Notes under the pieces: generated by a model | Database searches by the model: none | Told to the model about the DNA's origin: nothing | Seen by the model: only the letters and a program-made list of their open reading frames with translations | Program-made: the position numbers and the translations under genes | Part shown: piece after piece, positions 34,295-43,767 of the stretch | Position numbering within the stretch: the stretch's first letter is position 1 | Layout: each line of letters opens with the position of its first letter | Assembly (NCBI RefSeq): GCF_915403165.1 | Contig: NZ_OU659204.1 | Span: 558,001 to 622,000, forward strand | From: Providencia alcalifaciens | GTDB lineage: Bacteria > Pseudomonadota > Gammaproteobacteria > Enterobacterales > Enterobacteriaceae | Length of the DNA: 64,000 nucleotides | Direction of reading: 5' to 3'

Positions 34295-36454
34295 ATGAAG
34301 AAAATCAATGTGGCATGTAGCCAGGGGGTCGCTATCTATTTTACGGGTCAATTCCAGTGGGTAGATATTCGCGATGCACAGTTAAATAATATTGCTGCGG
34401 TTGTGCTCTCTGAACAAGATGCCAACCAAGGGCTGTGGAAGAGAGTTGCAGACAGTAAACTCAGTATTCCGCTGTTTGTCATTAGTGACAAGCAGCTACC
34501 AGACAATGCACCAACACCTGACTATTTGACGGCATTATTACCGCCAGCGCCTGCTGCGCGCGAAGAGAATAGCCGCCAATTACGGGATGCTGCAAACCAA
34601 TACCTTGAACAGTTATTGCCGCCATTCTTTGCGCGAATGATGGATTATGCTGCGGGCCACAATGTGACATTTGCCTGCCCTGGGCACCAAGGTGGACAAT
34701 TTTTCCGTCGGCACCCAACGGGTGAACAGTTCTACCAATTCTACGGTGAAAACCTTTTTCGCACCGACTTGTGCAACGCTGATGTGGCGATGGGGGATTT
34801 GCTTATTCACGAAGGTGCAGCAAAAGAAGCGCAAAAATTTGCGGCGAAAGTATTCAATGCTGATAAAACCTACTTTGTGCTTAATGGCACGTCGTCATCC
34901 AATAAAGTGGTTTTAAACGCCTTATTAACACCGGGTGATTTAGTGCTGTTTGACCGCAATAACCATAAATCTAACCATCACGGTGCCTTGATCCAAGCGG
35001 GGGCAACACCGGTTTATTTAGAAACGGCACGTAACCCATTTGGATTTATTGGTGGAATTGATGCCCACTGTTTTACCGAAGATTATCTGAGAAATGCGGT
35101 GAGCGAAGTGATGCCGGAAAAAGCACAGGCAGAAAAACCGTTCCGCCTTGCGGTGATCCAACTCGGGACTTATGACGGCACGGTCTACAACGCGAGACAA
35201 GTGGTGGATAAGATTGGGCATCTTTGCGAATACATTCTGTTTGATTCCGCGTGGGTGGGTTACGAACAATTTATTCCGATGATGCGCCAATGCTCGCCGT
35301 TACTGCTGGAATTGAATGAAAATGACCCCGGTATTATGGTGACGCAATCTGTTCACAAACAGTTAGCTGGCTTTTCCCAAGCTTCACAGATCCATAAGAA
35401 AGATAACCATATCAAAGGGCAAGAGCGTTTTGTTTCCCATAAGAAACTGAATAATGCGTTTATGATGCACGCCTCTACCAGCCCGTTTTACCCACTGTTT
35501 GCTTCACTGGATGTGAATGCGCGTATGCATCAAGGGGAAGCGGGGGAAATGATGTGGATGGAGTGTGTGAGACAAGGAATTGAGGTACGAAAATCCATTA
35601 TTCAACACTGCCGTCACTTTAGACCGTTTGTGCCTGAGCTGGTGGATGGCAAGCCGTGGCATGAATACCCAACAGAACAAATTGCGTCAGAAAAGCGTTT
35701 CTTTAATTTCATTCCGAAAGCGCGCTGGCATGCGTTTGATGGTTACGCGCAGGATCAATATTTCGTTGACCCTTGCAAGCTGATGCTGACCACGCCGGGG
35801 ATTGATGTAGAAAGCGGGGAATATGAATCTTTCGGGGTTCCAGCCACGATTTTGGCGCATTTTCTGCGTGAACATGGCGTGATCCCGGAAAAATGTGATT
35901 TGAACTCCATTTTGTTCTTGTTAACCCCTGCAGAGTCGCGGGAAAAACTGGAGCTGCTAGTTTCTCACTTAGTCCGTTTCGAACAGCTTTTGGATGAAGA
36001 TGCGTTATTTGAAGACGTATTGCCGTCAGTGTATCAGCGTTATCAGGAACAGTACCAAGGTTATACTTTGCGTCGATTGTGCCAAGAAATGCATCAATTA
36101 AGCGTAGATTTTAATATTAAACAGCTGCAAAAAGAGATGTTCCGTAAGGCGCATTTCCCTGTGGTGAAAATGAATCCACAACAGGCACATCTGGAGTTTA
36201 TTCGTGGCAATGTGGAGTTACTGCCGCTGGATGAGCTAGAGGGGCGAATTGCTGCAGAAGGCGCGTTACCTTATCCGCCGGGCGTGCTGTGTGTGGTTCC
36301 GGGGGAAGTGTGGTCAGGCCCTGTTCTTCAGTATTTTAAAGCGTTGGAAGCGGGAATTAATGCGCTACCAGGTTTTGCGCCGGAGCTGCAAGGGGTCTAT
36401 ATTTCGAAAAATGAAAATGGACCAAAACGCGTGTATGCGCATGTTTTGAAATAA
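34295..36454 (+). CDS. speC: Ornithine decarboxylase (constitutive SpeC type)
   Basis: A 719-aa PLP-dependent decarboxylase of the prokaryotic ornithine/lysine/arginine group. It has an N-terminal wing domain, then FACPGHQGGQFFRRHP, the PLP-lysine motif TQSVHKQLAGFSQASQIHKKD, and the C-terminal domain ending EGALPYPPGVLCVVPGEVW and LQGVYISKNENGPKRVY. These segments follow E. coli SpeC (711 aa) closely. It converts ornithine to putrescine, the first polyamine. No potE-type antiporter follows, which argues for biosynthetic SpeC over acid-inducible SpeF. A hairpin (36506-36536) lies beyond the stop. Confidence 0.92.
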   Translation: MKKINVACSQGVAIYFTGQFQWVDIRDAQLNNIAAVVLSEQDANQGLWKRVADSKLSIPLFVISDKQLPDNAPTPDYLTALLPPAPAAREENSRQLRDAANQYLEQLLPPFFARMMDYAAGHNVTFACPGHQGGQFFRRHPTGEQFYQFYGENLFRTDLCNADVAMGDLLIHEGAAKEAQKFAAKVFNADKTYFVLNGTSSSNKVVLNALLTPGDLVLFDRNNHKSNHHGALIQAGATPVYLETARNPFGFIGGIDAHCFTEDYLRNAVSEVMPEKAQAEKPFRLAVIQLGTYDGTVYNARQVVDKIGHLCEYILFDSAWVGYEQFIPMMRQCSPLLLELNENDPGIMVTQSVHKQLAGFSQASQIHKKDNHIKGQERFVSHKKLNNAFMMHASTSPFYPLFASLDVNARMHQGEAGEMMWMECVRQGIEVRKSIIQHCRHFRPFVPELVDGKPWHEYPTEQIASEKRFFNFIPKARWHAFDGYAQDQYFVDPCKLMLTTPGIDVESGEYESFGVPATILAHFLREHGVIPEKCDLNSILFLLTPAESREKLELLVSHLVRFEQLLDEDALFEDVLPSVYQRYQEQYQGYTLRRLCQEMHQLSVDFNIKQLQKEMFRKAHFPVVKMNPQQAHLEFIRGNVELLPLDELEGRIAAEGALPYPPGVLCVVPGEVWSGPVLQYFKALEAGINALPGFAPELQGVYISKNENGPKRVYAHVLK

Positions 36455-36505
36455 ATCTCTTGGTATTCAGACATCAAGCATAGATTTTGCCCCATGAGAT
36501 AGCTA

Positions 36506-36536
36506 AATTGGGATCTGCGAAATGTGGATCCCGATT
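36506..36536 (+). other. Hairpin between speC and nucleoside hydrolase gene
   Basis: AATTGGGATC and GATCCCGATT make a 10-bp stem (one G-U pair) with an 11-nt loop. There is no T-run after it and the next ATG is 18 bp away. It could be a weak terminator or a translation-control hairpin. Confidence 0.45.
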
Positions 36537-36553
36537 GACGATAAGGCAACCCT

Positions 36554-37489
36554 ATGACGAAAAAGATTATTTTAGACTGTGACCCAGGGCATGACGATGC
36601 CATTGCTATGCTGTTGGCTTACGGTAATCCAGACATCGATTTACTCGCCGTCACCACGGTTGCAGGCAACCAAACTCTCGAAAAAGTCACCCGTAATGCT
36701 CGTGCGATTGCTGAAATGGCCAATATTCGCGGCATTCCTTTTGCTGCGGGTTCAGCGCGGCCATTAGTACGTGAAGTGGAAGTAGCGCCCGATATTCATG
36801 GGGATTCCGGGTTGGATGGCCCAGAGCTTCCAACGCCGACGTTAGCGTTGGATGAACGCCATGGGGTGAATCTGATCATCGATACCATCATGTCCCACCC
36901 GCCAAAAACCATCACTTTAGTGCCTACGGGGGCGCTGACCAATATCGCGTTAGCAGCAAGGTTAGAACCACGGATTGTCGAACGTGTAAAAGAAGTGGTA
37001 TTGATGGGCGGCGGCTACCATGTGGGAAATTGGAGCCCGGTAGCGGAATTTAATATCAAGATTGACCCAGAAGCGGCGCACATTGTTTTCAATGAAAAGT
37101 GGCCGTTAACCATGGTCGGTTTGGATCTAACCCACCAAGCGCTGGCAACGCCAGAGGTAGTGGCGAAAATTGCCGAAATAGACACGATATGCTCGCAGTT
37201 TGTCGTCGAATTGCTGGATTTCTTCGGGAAAATGTATAAACAGGCTCAGGGCTTTGATGCGCCGCCAGTGCATGATCCTTGCGCAGTCGCTTATGTGATT
37301 GACCCGTCAGTGATGACCACCCAAAAAGTCCCTGTGAACATCGAATTAACGGGAACGTTAACTCTTGGCATGACGGTGGCTGATTTTCGTCATCCCGCTC
37401 CAGCCAATTGCCATACGCAGGTTGCTGTGAAACTAGATAGCGACAAGTTTTGGCAGATGGTTATCGAGGCACTGAAAAATATTGGTTAA
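36554..37489 (+). CDS. Pyrimidine-type ribonucleoside hydrolase (RihA/RihB family)
   Basis: A 311-aa inosine-uridine nucleoside hydrolase. The calcium-binding motif IILDCDPGHDDAIA opens the protein. HGDSGLDGP, VLMGGGYHVGNWSPVAEFNIKIDPEAA and the late VHDPCAVAYV with the catalytic histidine complete the active site. Length equals E. coli RihA (311) and is near RihB (313); identity to either looks similar, so no symbol is given. It cleaves uridine and cytidine to ribose and base. The following small gene begins at or within 20 bp of its stop. Confidence 0.88.
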   Translation: MTKKIILDCDPGHDDAIAMLLAYGNPDIDLLAVTTVAGNQTLEKVTRNARAIAEMANIRGIPFAAGSARPLVREVEVAPDIHGDSGLDGPELPTPTLALDERHGVNLIIDTIMSHPPKTITLVPTGALTNIALAARLEPRIVERVKEVVLMGGGYHVGNWSPVAEFNIKIDPEAAHIVFNEKWPLTMVGLDLTHQALATPEVVAKIAEIDTICSQFVVELLDFFGKMYKQAQGFDAPPVHDPCAVAYVIDPSVMTTQKVPVNIELTGTLTLGMTVADFRHPAPANCHTQVAVKLDSDKFWQMVIEALKNIG

Positions 37490-37505
37490 TGGAATCGTAT
37501 TTAAC

Positions 37506-37979
37506 ATGAAGAGTGAATTAGAACAGATGCCTTATGAGGCATTAATTGAACGCAGTATGAATTCCCTGCAATTGAAAAATCAGTTCCATTGCGATAATTG
37601 GAAACTGGATGAAGCCAGTTGGTCGGTAGACCAAGATGAAGGCACCATTATTTTTCATGCGCCGGACGATATAATGGTGACGGCACCTGTGCAAATTATT
37701 GGGACTTATGACCAAAATATGGGTAGCTGGATGTGGGGCTGGGCAAATAGCTCCATTGAAGAGCCATTAATGCAGGATGCGATCACGGTTAAAGCTTACG
37801 GTGAGCGCCAAGATAATAGTTTGCTGACTTCCCGTGTGAGCGATATCGAAGAGAATGATGCATGGCAACTCGCCGCATTGGCATGTGAGCTAAATGAGCA
37901 ACAAGGTGTTTATCGCGGCGTTGCAGGCAGTACACTGATTTTTATGACATTCGGTCAAGTATCCCTCCAAAAAATGTAA
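37506..37979 (+). CDS. DUF6882-like protein of unknown function
   Basis: A 157-aa soluble acidic protein. The start at ATG 37506 gives MKSELEQMPYEALIERS; a TTG at 37482 inside the preceding gene is the alternative, and neither has a strong RBS. The repeated tryptophans in GTYDQNMGSWMWGWANSSIEEP are the only family-like signature, resembling DUF6882 proteins. It is probably co-transcribed with the nucleoside hydrolase 16 bp upstream. No function can be given. Confidence 0.6.
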   Translation: MKSELEQMPYEALIERSMNSLQLKNQFHCDNWKLDEASWSVDQDEGTIIFHAPDDIMVTAPVQIIGTYDQNMGSWMWGWANSSIEEPLMQDAITVKAYGERQDNSLLTSRVSDIEENDAWQLAALACELNEQQGVYRGVAGSTLIFMTFGQVSLQKM

Positions 37980-38073
37980 GCCAAAAACGCCTTTTTTATC
38001 GTTGCTAAGAAGGGCGTCACCAATTTCTCGAAAACGACCCACCCAGTTTATTATGACAACAGTTTATTATGAC

Positions 38074-38109
38074 AAAAGAAAGCCAGCTGTTAAAATGCGG
38101 CTTTCTTTT
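38074..38109. terminator. Bidirectional terminator before dusA
   Basis: AAAAGAAAGCC and GGCTTTCTTTT form an 11-bp stem with a 14-nt loop. Just upstream the segment AGTTTATTATGACA is repeated in tandem at 38045-38058 and 38061-38074. Confidence 0.75.
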
Positions 38110-38163
38110 GCTATTTCACAACAGCATAAGCCTTAAATTCGATATCAACGCCAAAAGACCAAC

Positions 38164-39189
38164 ATGCAACAAAATCAAACGATAGAACAAAATACACCAT
38201 CAACAACAGGTGGTTACAAAAATCTTAACCGCTTCTCGGTTGCGCCGATGCTCGATTGGACTGACCGTCATTGCCGTTATTTCCATCGCTTATTAACGAA
38301 AAATACGTTGCTGTACACCGAAATGGTGACGACCGGTGCGATTATTTATGGTAAAGGCGATTATCTTGCTTATAGCGAAGAAGAGCATCCCGTTTCCTTG
38401 CAATTGGGCGGTAGTGACCCTGCGGCTTTAGCGCAATGCGCAAAATTAGCGCAAGAACGTGGTTACGATGAAATCAACCTGAACGTCGGTTGCCCATCAG
38501 ACCGCGTACAGAACGGGCGTTTTGGGGCATGTTTGATGGCGGATGCTCAGCTGGTCGCAGATTGTGTCAAAGCGATGCGTGATGTGGTGTCTATCCCTGT
38601 GACGGTGAAAACGCGAATTGGGATTGATGAGCAAGATAGCTACGAATTTTTATGTGAATTCATTGATACTGTCTCCACAAAAGGGGACTGCGACATGTTT
38701 ATTATCCATGCTCGCAAAGCGTGGTTATCAGGATTAAGTCCAAAAGAAAACCGTGAAATCCCCCCGCTGGATTACCCTCGCGTATACCAATTAAAGCGTG
38801 ATTTTCCGCATCTAACTATGGCTATCAATGGGGGCGTTAAAACTCTTGAAGAAGCTAAAGAGCATTTAAAACATTTAGATGGCGTGATGGTGGGTCGTGA
38901 AGCGTATCAAAATCCGTCAATTTTAACCGCGGTAGATAATCAATTGTTTGATGAAACAATGCCAATTGTCGATAGCGTGGCCGCTGTACGTAGTATGTAT
39001 CCATACATCGAAAAAGAGCTGTCTAACGGGGCTTATTTAGGGCATATGACTCGCCATATGTTAGGGATTTTCCAAGGGATTCCGGGGGCTCGTCAATGGC
39101 GTCGCCACTTAAGCGAAAACGCTCATAAACAAGGTGCTGACTTATCTGTGGTCGAACAAGCGCTCGCGTTTGTCACTCGTGGCGAGTAA
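38164..39189 (+). CDS. dusA: tRNA-dihydrouridine(20/20a) synthase DusA
   Basis: A 341-aa FMN-dependent reductase that converts U20/U20a in tRNA D-loops to dihydrouridine. Visible are the N-terminal [20 protein letters not shown], the catalytic cysteine in [29 protein letters not shown] and IINGGV-type glycine loops ([24 protein letters not shown]). The segment WTDRHCR is a DusA mark. In E. coli dusA also lies beside the qorA-dnaB region, so synteny supports it. Confidence 0.95.
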   Translation: MQQNQTIEQNTPSTTGGYKNLNRFSVAPMLDWTDRHCRYFHRLLTKNTLLYTEMVTTGAIIYGKGDYLAYSEEEHPVSLQLGGSDPAALAQCAKLAQERGYDEINLNVGCPSDRVQNGRFGACLMADAQLVADCVKAMRDVVSIPVTVKTRIGIDEQDSYEFLCEFIDTVSTKGDCDMFIIHARKAWLSGLSPKENREIPPLDYPRVYQLKRDFPHLTMAINGGVKTLEEAKEHLKHLDGVMVGREAYQNPSILTAVDNQLFDETMPIVDSVAAVRSMYPYIEKELSNGAYLGHMTRHMLGIFQGIPGARQWRRHLSENAHKQGADLSVVEQALAFVTRGE

Positions 39190-39286
39190 ACAATGCTTAA
39201 ATAAAATTTCGATTTTGGTTGATGCGGGCTGAATAGGATTATCTGCATGCTATGATAAAACTCATTAATGAATGAGGAATAAGCAG

Positions 39287-39460
39287 ATGAAAATATTAAT
39301 CGCAACCTCTTTGCTGCTGTTAGTTGCTGGGTGTTCGGGGTCAGGTGGGCAGATGCGAGAACCACCAAAGCAAGATCCTTATGAGGGAACGGTGTTAAAC
39401 ACCATCAAAGAGAACCAGCAGATCTACAAAGAGCAGCAAGCACGCAAAGGGCACTATTAA
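39287..39460 (+). CDS. Small predicted lipoprotein
   Basis: A 57-aa protein from ATG 39287 (GAGG 9 nt upstream). It has a lipoprotein signal MKILIATSLLLLVAGC with the lipobox LVAG/C, so after processing about 42 residues remain, lipid-anchored at Cys16. The mature part is hydrophilic and Gln/Lys-rich (NTIKENQQIYKEQQARKGHY) and may be helical. E. coli has pspG at this place; this is not PspG. Function unknown. It ends before a strong terminator. Confidence 0.7.
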   Translation: MKILIATSLLLLVAGCSGSGGQMREPPKQDPYEGTVLNTIKENQQIYKEQQARKGHY

Positions 39461-39509
39461 TTATTAGTGCAACTGAAGTGAGTAAAATTGCAGTGGTTAG
39501 AATTTTAAA

Positions 39510-39541
39510 AGCGCCAGTTATTGATAGCTGGCGCTTTTTTA
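39510..39541 (+). terminator. Terminator after small lipoprotein gene / qorA
   Basis: An 8-bp stem AGCGCCAG/CTGGCGCT with a 10-nt loop is followed by a run of T. It lies between the lipoprotein gene and the converging qorA. Confidence 0.85.
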
Positions 39542-39554
39542 TAACGGAATAATT

Positions 39555-40538
39555 TTAAGGAACTAGCAGGCTAGAACCTTGAGTCTTACGTTGTTCCAAC
39601 GTTTGGTGCGCTTTTTGGGCATCTTTCAGTGCAAAAACTTGGGATGCCGGTACATCCACATTCACTTTGCCACTTAAAATCATGTCAAACAGGGCTTTGC
39701 TGGCTTGGTCTAACTCTTCTCTGTTAGTAACATAGCCACCTAGTGATGGGCGGGTCACATACAGAGAGCCTTTTTGATTTAAGATCCCTAAGTTAACCCC
39801 AGTTACGGCACCAGAAGCGTTACCAAAGCTCACCATTAAGCCGCGACGCTTCAGTGAATCTAAAGAAGCTAGCCACGTCGCTTGACCTACGGAGTCATAC
39901 ACGACATTCACTTTTTCGCCGTGAGTGATTTCTTTCACTCGCTCAGCAATATTTTCAGTTTGGTAGTTGATGACTTCCCACGCGCCTGCGGCTTTCGCAC
40001 GCTGCGCTTTTTCTTGCGAGCCAACGGTACCAATCATTTTCGCGCCTAACGCTTTTGCCCATTGGCAAGCAATGAGGCCAACACCGCCCGCTGCTGCGTG
40101 GAACAAGAAAATTTCATCTTTTTGAACTTGATAGGTTTGATTGAGCAGGTAGTAAACCGTCATTCCTTTAAGCGAACAGGCTGCCGCTTGCTCGAAGGTG
40201 ATGCCGTCGGGTAAGTGTGCCACGGCATTGACGGGCACATTATGAACTTCACTGTATGCGCCGAGAGGGCCTTGTGCGTAAACCACGCGATCACCTGGTT
40301 TGAAACCTGTGACTTGGGAGCCAGTTTTAACCACCACACCCGCCGCTTCTGTGCCAAGTCCACATGGCAAATTTGCAACTGGATACAGCCCACTGCGTAC
40401 ATAGGTATCAATAAAGTTAATACCAATTGCACGGTTTTCGATTTGGATTTCATTTTCAGCCGGCGCATTCGGGGAATAGTCGACAAAATTGAGAACTTCA
40501 GGACCACCATGTTGCGAAAATTCAATACGTTTTGCCAT
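39555..40538 (-). CDS. qorA: NADPH:quinone oxidoreductase QorA
   Basis: From ATG 40538 (GGAGAT upstream) the product is 327 aa, the same length as E. coli QorA. It is a zeta-crystallin-type medium-chain dehydrogenase without zinc ligands. The NADPH fold is marked by HAAAGGVGLIACQWAKALGA. It starts MAKRIEFSQHGGPEVL and ends TLEQRKTQGSSLLVP. It reduces quinones by one electron. It diverges from dnaB as in E. coli. Confidence 0.93.
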   Translation of the reverse strand: MAKRIEFSQHGGPEVLNFVDYSPNAPAENEIQIENRAIGINFIDTYVRSGLYPVANLPCGLGTEAAGVVVKTGSQVTGFKPGDRVVYAQGPLGAYSEVHNVPVNAVAHLPDGITFEQAAACSLKGMTVYYLLNQTYQVQKDEIFLFHAAAGGVGLIACQWAKALGAKMIGTVGSQEKAQRAKAAGAWEVINYQTENIAERVKEITHGEKVNVVYDSVGQATWLASLDSLKRRGLMVSFGNASGAVTGVNLGILNQKGSLYVTRPSLGGYVTNREELDQASKALFDMILSGKVNVDVPASQVFALKDAQKAHQTLEQRKTQGSSLLVP

Positions 40539-40750
40539 GATCATCTCCAATGAGTGAGTTTGTTTTTATTAACAGTATCAATTGCTCCATCATAACGCGA
40601 TGCTTTAATGAGAAGAATTATCGGTTTGTGCGCTGCGTTAAGATTGCGCCTGCAATAATATCTTGTGCAGATAACAATAAAGACGCCACAAGACACCTAA
40701 GATTGGCGTATACTAACTGTTGGTTAATTATAGACGTGGATATTTCAAGT

Positions 40751-42160
40751 ATGGCTAAAAAACCCTCCTCAGATTACAAGACAAACCCACCGCGCGATCA
40801 GCAAATGGAAGGCTTAAAACTTCCTCCGCACTCTATCGAAGCGGAACAGTCTGTATTGGGGGGACTGATGTTAGACAACGAACGCTGGGACACAGTCTCT
40901 GAGCGTGTCACGTCAGCGGACTTTTTTAGTCGTCCTCACCGCACTATCTTTGCTCAAATGCAGATCCTGCTTGAGCAGGGCAAACCCATTGACTTGATCA
41001 CTCTATCAGAATCTCTTGAACAACAAGGGGAACTGGACAGCGTTGGGGGCTTTGCTTACTTAGCTGAATTATCAAAAAATACCCCAAGTGCGGCGAACAT
41101 CAACGCTTATGCGGACATCGTCCGTGAACGTGCCATTGTGCGCGATATGATTTCCGTTGCCAATGATATTGCTGATGCTGGGTATGACCCACAAGGCCGT
41201 AGCAGTGAAGATTTACTCGATTTCGCGGAAACTAAAGTTTTCCAAATTGCAGAATCTCGCGCGAATAAAGATGAAGGCCCGAAAGGGATTGAAGCGATTT
41301 TGTCGGAAACCGTTGAGAAAATCGAACAGCTTTATCAGCAGCCTCATGATGGTGTCACCGGGGTTTCCACGGGCTATCAAGATTTAGATAAGAAAACCGC
41401 AGGGTTACAAGGCTCAGATTTAATTATTGTTGCCGCACGTCCATCCATGGGTAAAACCACTTTCGCGATGAACTTGTGTGAAAATGCGGCGATGACAGAA
41501 GAGAAACCGGTACTTATCTTCAGTTTGGAGATGCCCGGCAACCAGATCATGATGCGTATGCTTGCGTCACTGTCTCGCGTAGACCAAACCCGTATTCGTA
41601 CGGGGCAGCTTGATGATGAGGATTGGGCGCGAATTTCGAGCACCATGGGCATATTGATGGAAAAACGCAATATGTACATCGATGACTCATCGGGGTTAAC
41701 ACCAACAGAGGTTCGTTCCCGTGCACGCCGAATTTACCGCGAACACGGCGGGCTAAGCCTGATTATGATCGACTACCTTCAGTTAATGCGCGTGCCAGCG
41801 TTGTCCGATAACCGTACATTGGAAATCGCCGAAATTTCTCGTTCTCTCAAAGCGTTAGCGAAAGAATTAAACGTGCCAGTGGTGGCGCTTTCCCAGTTAA
41901 ACCGTAGCTTGGAGCAACGAGCAGACAAACGTCCAGTCAACTCCGACTTACGTGAATCAGGCTCCATCGAGCAAGATGCTGACTTAATTATGTTTATCTA
42001 CCGTGATGAGGTCTACCACGAAAACAGCGACCTCAAAGGGATCGCCGAAATTATTCTGGGTAAGCAGCGTAACGGCCCGATAGGTTCTGTGAGATTGACG
42101 TTTAATGGGCAGTGGTCGCGGTTTGATAATTATGCGGGGCCAGCCTACGATGACGAATAA
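40751..42160 (+). CDS. dnaB: Replicative DNA helicase DnaB
   Basis: The real start is ATG 40751 (MAKKPSSDYKTNPP), giving 469 aa against 471 in E. coli; the open frame upstream is spurious. It has an N-terminal DnaB domain (PPHSIEAEQSVLGGLMLDN), a linker, and a RecA-like motor with Walker A ARPSMGKTTFAMN, Walker B LIMIDYLQLM and LNRSLEQRADKRP. It unwinds DNA at replication forks as a hexamer. The dnaB-alr-tyrB order is conserved with E. coli, but here three ERIC elements separate dnaB and alr. Confidence 0.97.
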   Translation: MAKKPSSDYKTNPPRDQQMEGLKLPPHSIEAEQSVLGGLMLDNERWDTVSERVTSADFFSRPHRTIFAQMQILLEQGKPIDLITLSESLEQQGELDSVGGFAYLAELSKNTPSAANINAYADIVRERAIVRDMISVANDIADAGYDPQGRSSEDLLDFAETKVFQIAESRANKDEGPKGIEAILSETVEKIEQLYQQPHDGVTGVSTGYQDLDKKTAGLQGSDLIIVAARPSMGKTTFAMNLCENAAMTEEKPVLIFSLEMPGNQIMMRMLASLSRVDQTRIRTGQLDDEDWARISSTMGILMEKRNMYIDDSSGLTPTEVRSRARRIYREHGGLSLIMIDYLQLMRVPALSDNRTLEIAEISRSLKALAKELNVPVVALSQLNRSLEQRADKRPVNSDLRESGSIEQDADLIMFIYRDEVYHENSDLKGIAEIILGKQRNGPIGSVRLTFNGQWSRFDNYAGPAYDDE

Positions 42161-42166
42161 CCTAAT

Positions 42167-42285
42167 CTCGTCATATTTTGAGCTGTAGCTGTGTTGGTTG
42201 CTCTCAGCCACCCTAGTCACATACTTGTGTATGCTCCTAGGGATAGCTTCGTTTACCGCCTTGCTACAGTTCAAACTATTTAGAG
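42167..42285. repeat. ERIC (IRU) element, copy 1
   Basis: An approximately 119-bp imperfect palindrome starting CTCGTCATATTTTGAGCTG and ending AACTATTTAGAG. It has the ERIC core features CGTCATA, TTGGTTGCTCTC, AGTCACATACTTGTGTATG and TACCGCCTTGC. It differs from copy 3 at one position only. Confidence 0.88.
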
Positions 42286-42295
42286 ATTGGTAAGC

Positions 42296-42415
42296 CTCGT
42301 CATACTTTACACTGTGGCGTTGTTGGCTGCGCTCGCTAACCTGAGTCACATACTTATGTATGCTCCTAAGGATTAGCTTTTCTTGCCGCCTAGCCCCAGT
42401 GCGAATTATTTAGAG
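42296..42415. repeat. ERIC (IRU) element, copy 2
   Basis: An approximately 120-bp ERIC copy in the same orientation, starting CCTCGTCATACTTTACACTG and ending GCGAATTATTTAGAG. It is more divergent from copies 1 and 3 and closer to the E. coli ERIC consensus (GTTGGCTGCGCTCGCTAACC; CTTGCCGCCTAGCC). Confidence 0.88.
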
Positions 42416-42440
42416 GCTGGTATGGTTAGAGATTGGTAAG

Positions 42441-42559
42441 CTCGTCATATTTTGAGCTGTAGCTGTGTTGGTTGCTCTCAGCCACCCTAGTCACATACTT
42501 ATGTATGCTCCTAGGGATAGCTTCGTTTACCGCCTTGCTACAGTTCAAACTATTTAGAG
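42441..42559. repeat. ERIC (IRU) element, copy 3
   Basis: An approximately 119-bp ERIC copy, the same as copy 1 except CTTATG instead of CTTGTG in the central palindrome. It ends 60 bp before the alr start codon, so alr transcription either starts in this gap or runs through the repeats. Confidence 0.88.
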
Positions 42560-42619
42560 CTTATAGAAAATTGAAGACTAAATAAGTTAAATTTTAAAAT
42601 GAATAATTAAGAGGACGAA

Positions 42620-43702
42620 ATGAAAGCGGCAACCGCATTAATAAACCGCCGCGCTCTGCGACACAACCTGCAACGCGTGAGAGAATTGGCACCGAATAGC
42701 CGTCTGATTGCAGTTGTTAAAGCAAACGCTTATGGTCATGGATTAATTGGAGTGGGCACAGAAGTTCAAGAGTTTGTGGACGGGTTTGGCGTTGCGCGTT
42801 TAAATGAAGCTTTGCTGCTTCGACATCAAGGTGTGACAAAACCGATTGTTTTATTAGAAGGCTTTTTCGAAAAATCCGATTTGCAGTTGATGGTGGAATA
42901 CAACATCGATACAGTGATCCACTGCATTGAACAACTGGAAATGCTGGAAAATGCCCAGCTCGCCAAAAAAATCAAAGTGTGGATGAAACTCGATACTGGC
43001 ATGCATCGCCTTGGCGTACTTCCTCAGCATGCGGAAAGTTTTTACCAACGTCTTCAAAGCTGTAGCAACGTGGATTTACCTATCAATATTGTTAGCCACT
43101 TCTGTCAGGCAGATGCGCCTGAACTCCCAACCACCAAAAAACAAATTGAATGCTTCCAACAGTTTGTGTCTGATAAACCGGGTGAAAAATCCATCGCGGC
43201 ATCCGCAGGGATCCTCTTATGGCCAGAAGCTCATTATGACTGGGTTCGCCCCGGTATTATGATGTATGGAGCCTCACCGCAAGAAGGCAAAAGCGCTGCA
43301 AGCTTCGGTTTATTACCCGTCATGACCTTAAAGTCCAGCCTGATTGCGGTGAGAGAGCATTCGGCAGGGCAGTGTGTTGGCTACGGTGAAACATGGTGCA
43401 GTGAACGCAATACTCGTCTTGGGGTGGTAGCGATTGGTTATGGAGATGGTTATCCGCGTAACGTTCCATCAGGAACGCCGGTTTTAGTAAATGGACGAAA
43501 AGTGCCGATTATTGGTCGAATTTCTATGGATATGACTGTCGTGGATTTAGGGCCAGATGCCACCGATAAAGTGGGTGATGACGTCATTCTATGGGGAAAT
43601 GCTCTGCCAGTGGAAGAAATTGCCGCACAAACAGGCATTATTAACTATGAGCTTTTGACGAAATTGACCTCTCGAGTTGCAATGGAATATGTAGACGAAT
43701 AG
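42620..43702 (+). CDS. alr: Alanine racemase
   Basis: A 360-aa PLP enzyme interconverting L- and D-alanine for peptidoglycan. The PLP lysine lies in [11 protein letters not shown] (near residue 34). The second catalytic residue, a tyrosine, is in IMMYGASP, and [13 protein letters not shown] is conserved. Good RBS AGAGGACG. The place after dnaB supports the biosynthetic Alr over catabolic DadX. It is followed by tyrB after 65 bp. Confidence 0.96.
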   Translation: MKAATALINRRALRHNLQRVRELAPNSRLIAVVKANAYGHGLIGVGTEVQEFVDGFGVARLNEALLLRHQGVTKPIVLLEGFFEKSDLQLMVEYNIDTVIHCIEQLEMLENAQLAKKIKVWMKLDTGMHRLGVLPQHAESFYQRLQSCSNVDLPINIVSHFCQADAPELPTTKKQIECFQQFVSDKPGEKSIAASAGILLWPEAHYDWVRPGIMMYGASPQEGKSAASFGLLPVMTLKSSLIAVREHSAGQCVGYGETWCSERNTRLGVVAIGYGDGYPRNVPSGTPVLVNGRKVPIIGRISMDMTVVDLGPDATDKVGDDVILWGNALPVEEIAAQTGIINYELLTKLTSRVAMEYVDE

Positions 43703-43767
43703 GTTTTAAAGGGTTATTTTCAAAAGACAAAAGTAATAAAAGAAAACCTACAAGTAGGAGATATCCT

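Noticed and set aside
40550..40750. N-terminal extension of the dnaB frame
   Set aside because: The extension lies in the qorA-dnaB promoter region and has no DnaB-like sequence; the family start is the ATG at 40751.
42167..42559. Possible CRISPR array, because repeats occur in a row
   Set aside because: Repeat units are about 120 bp, palindromic and match ERIC elements; gaps of 10-25 bp are not spacers and no cas genes are near.
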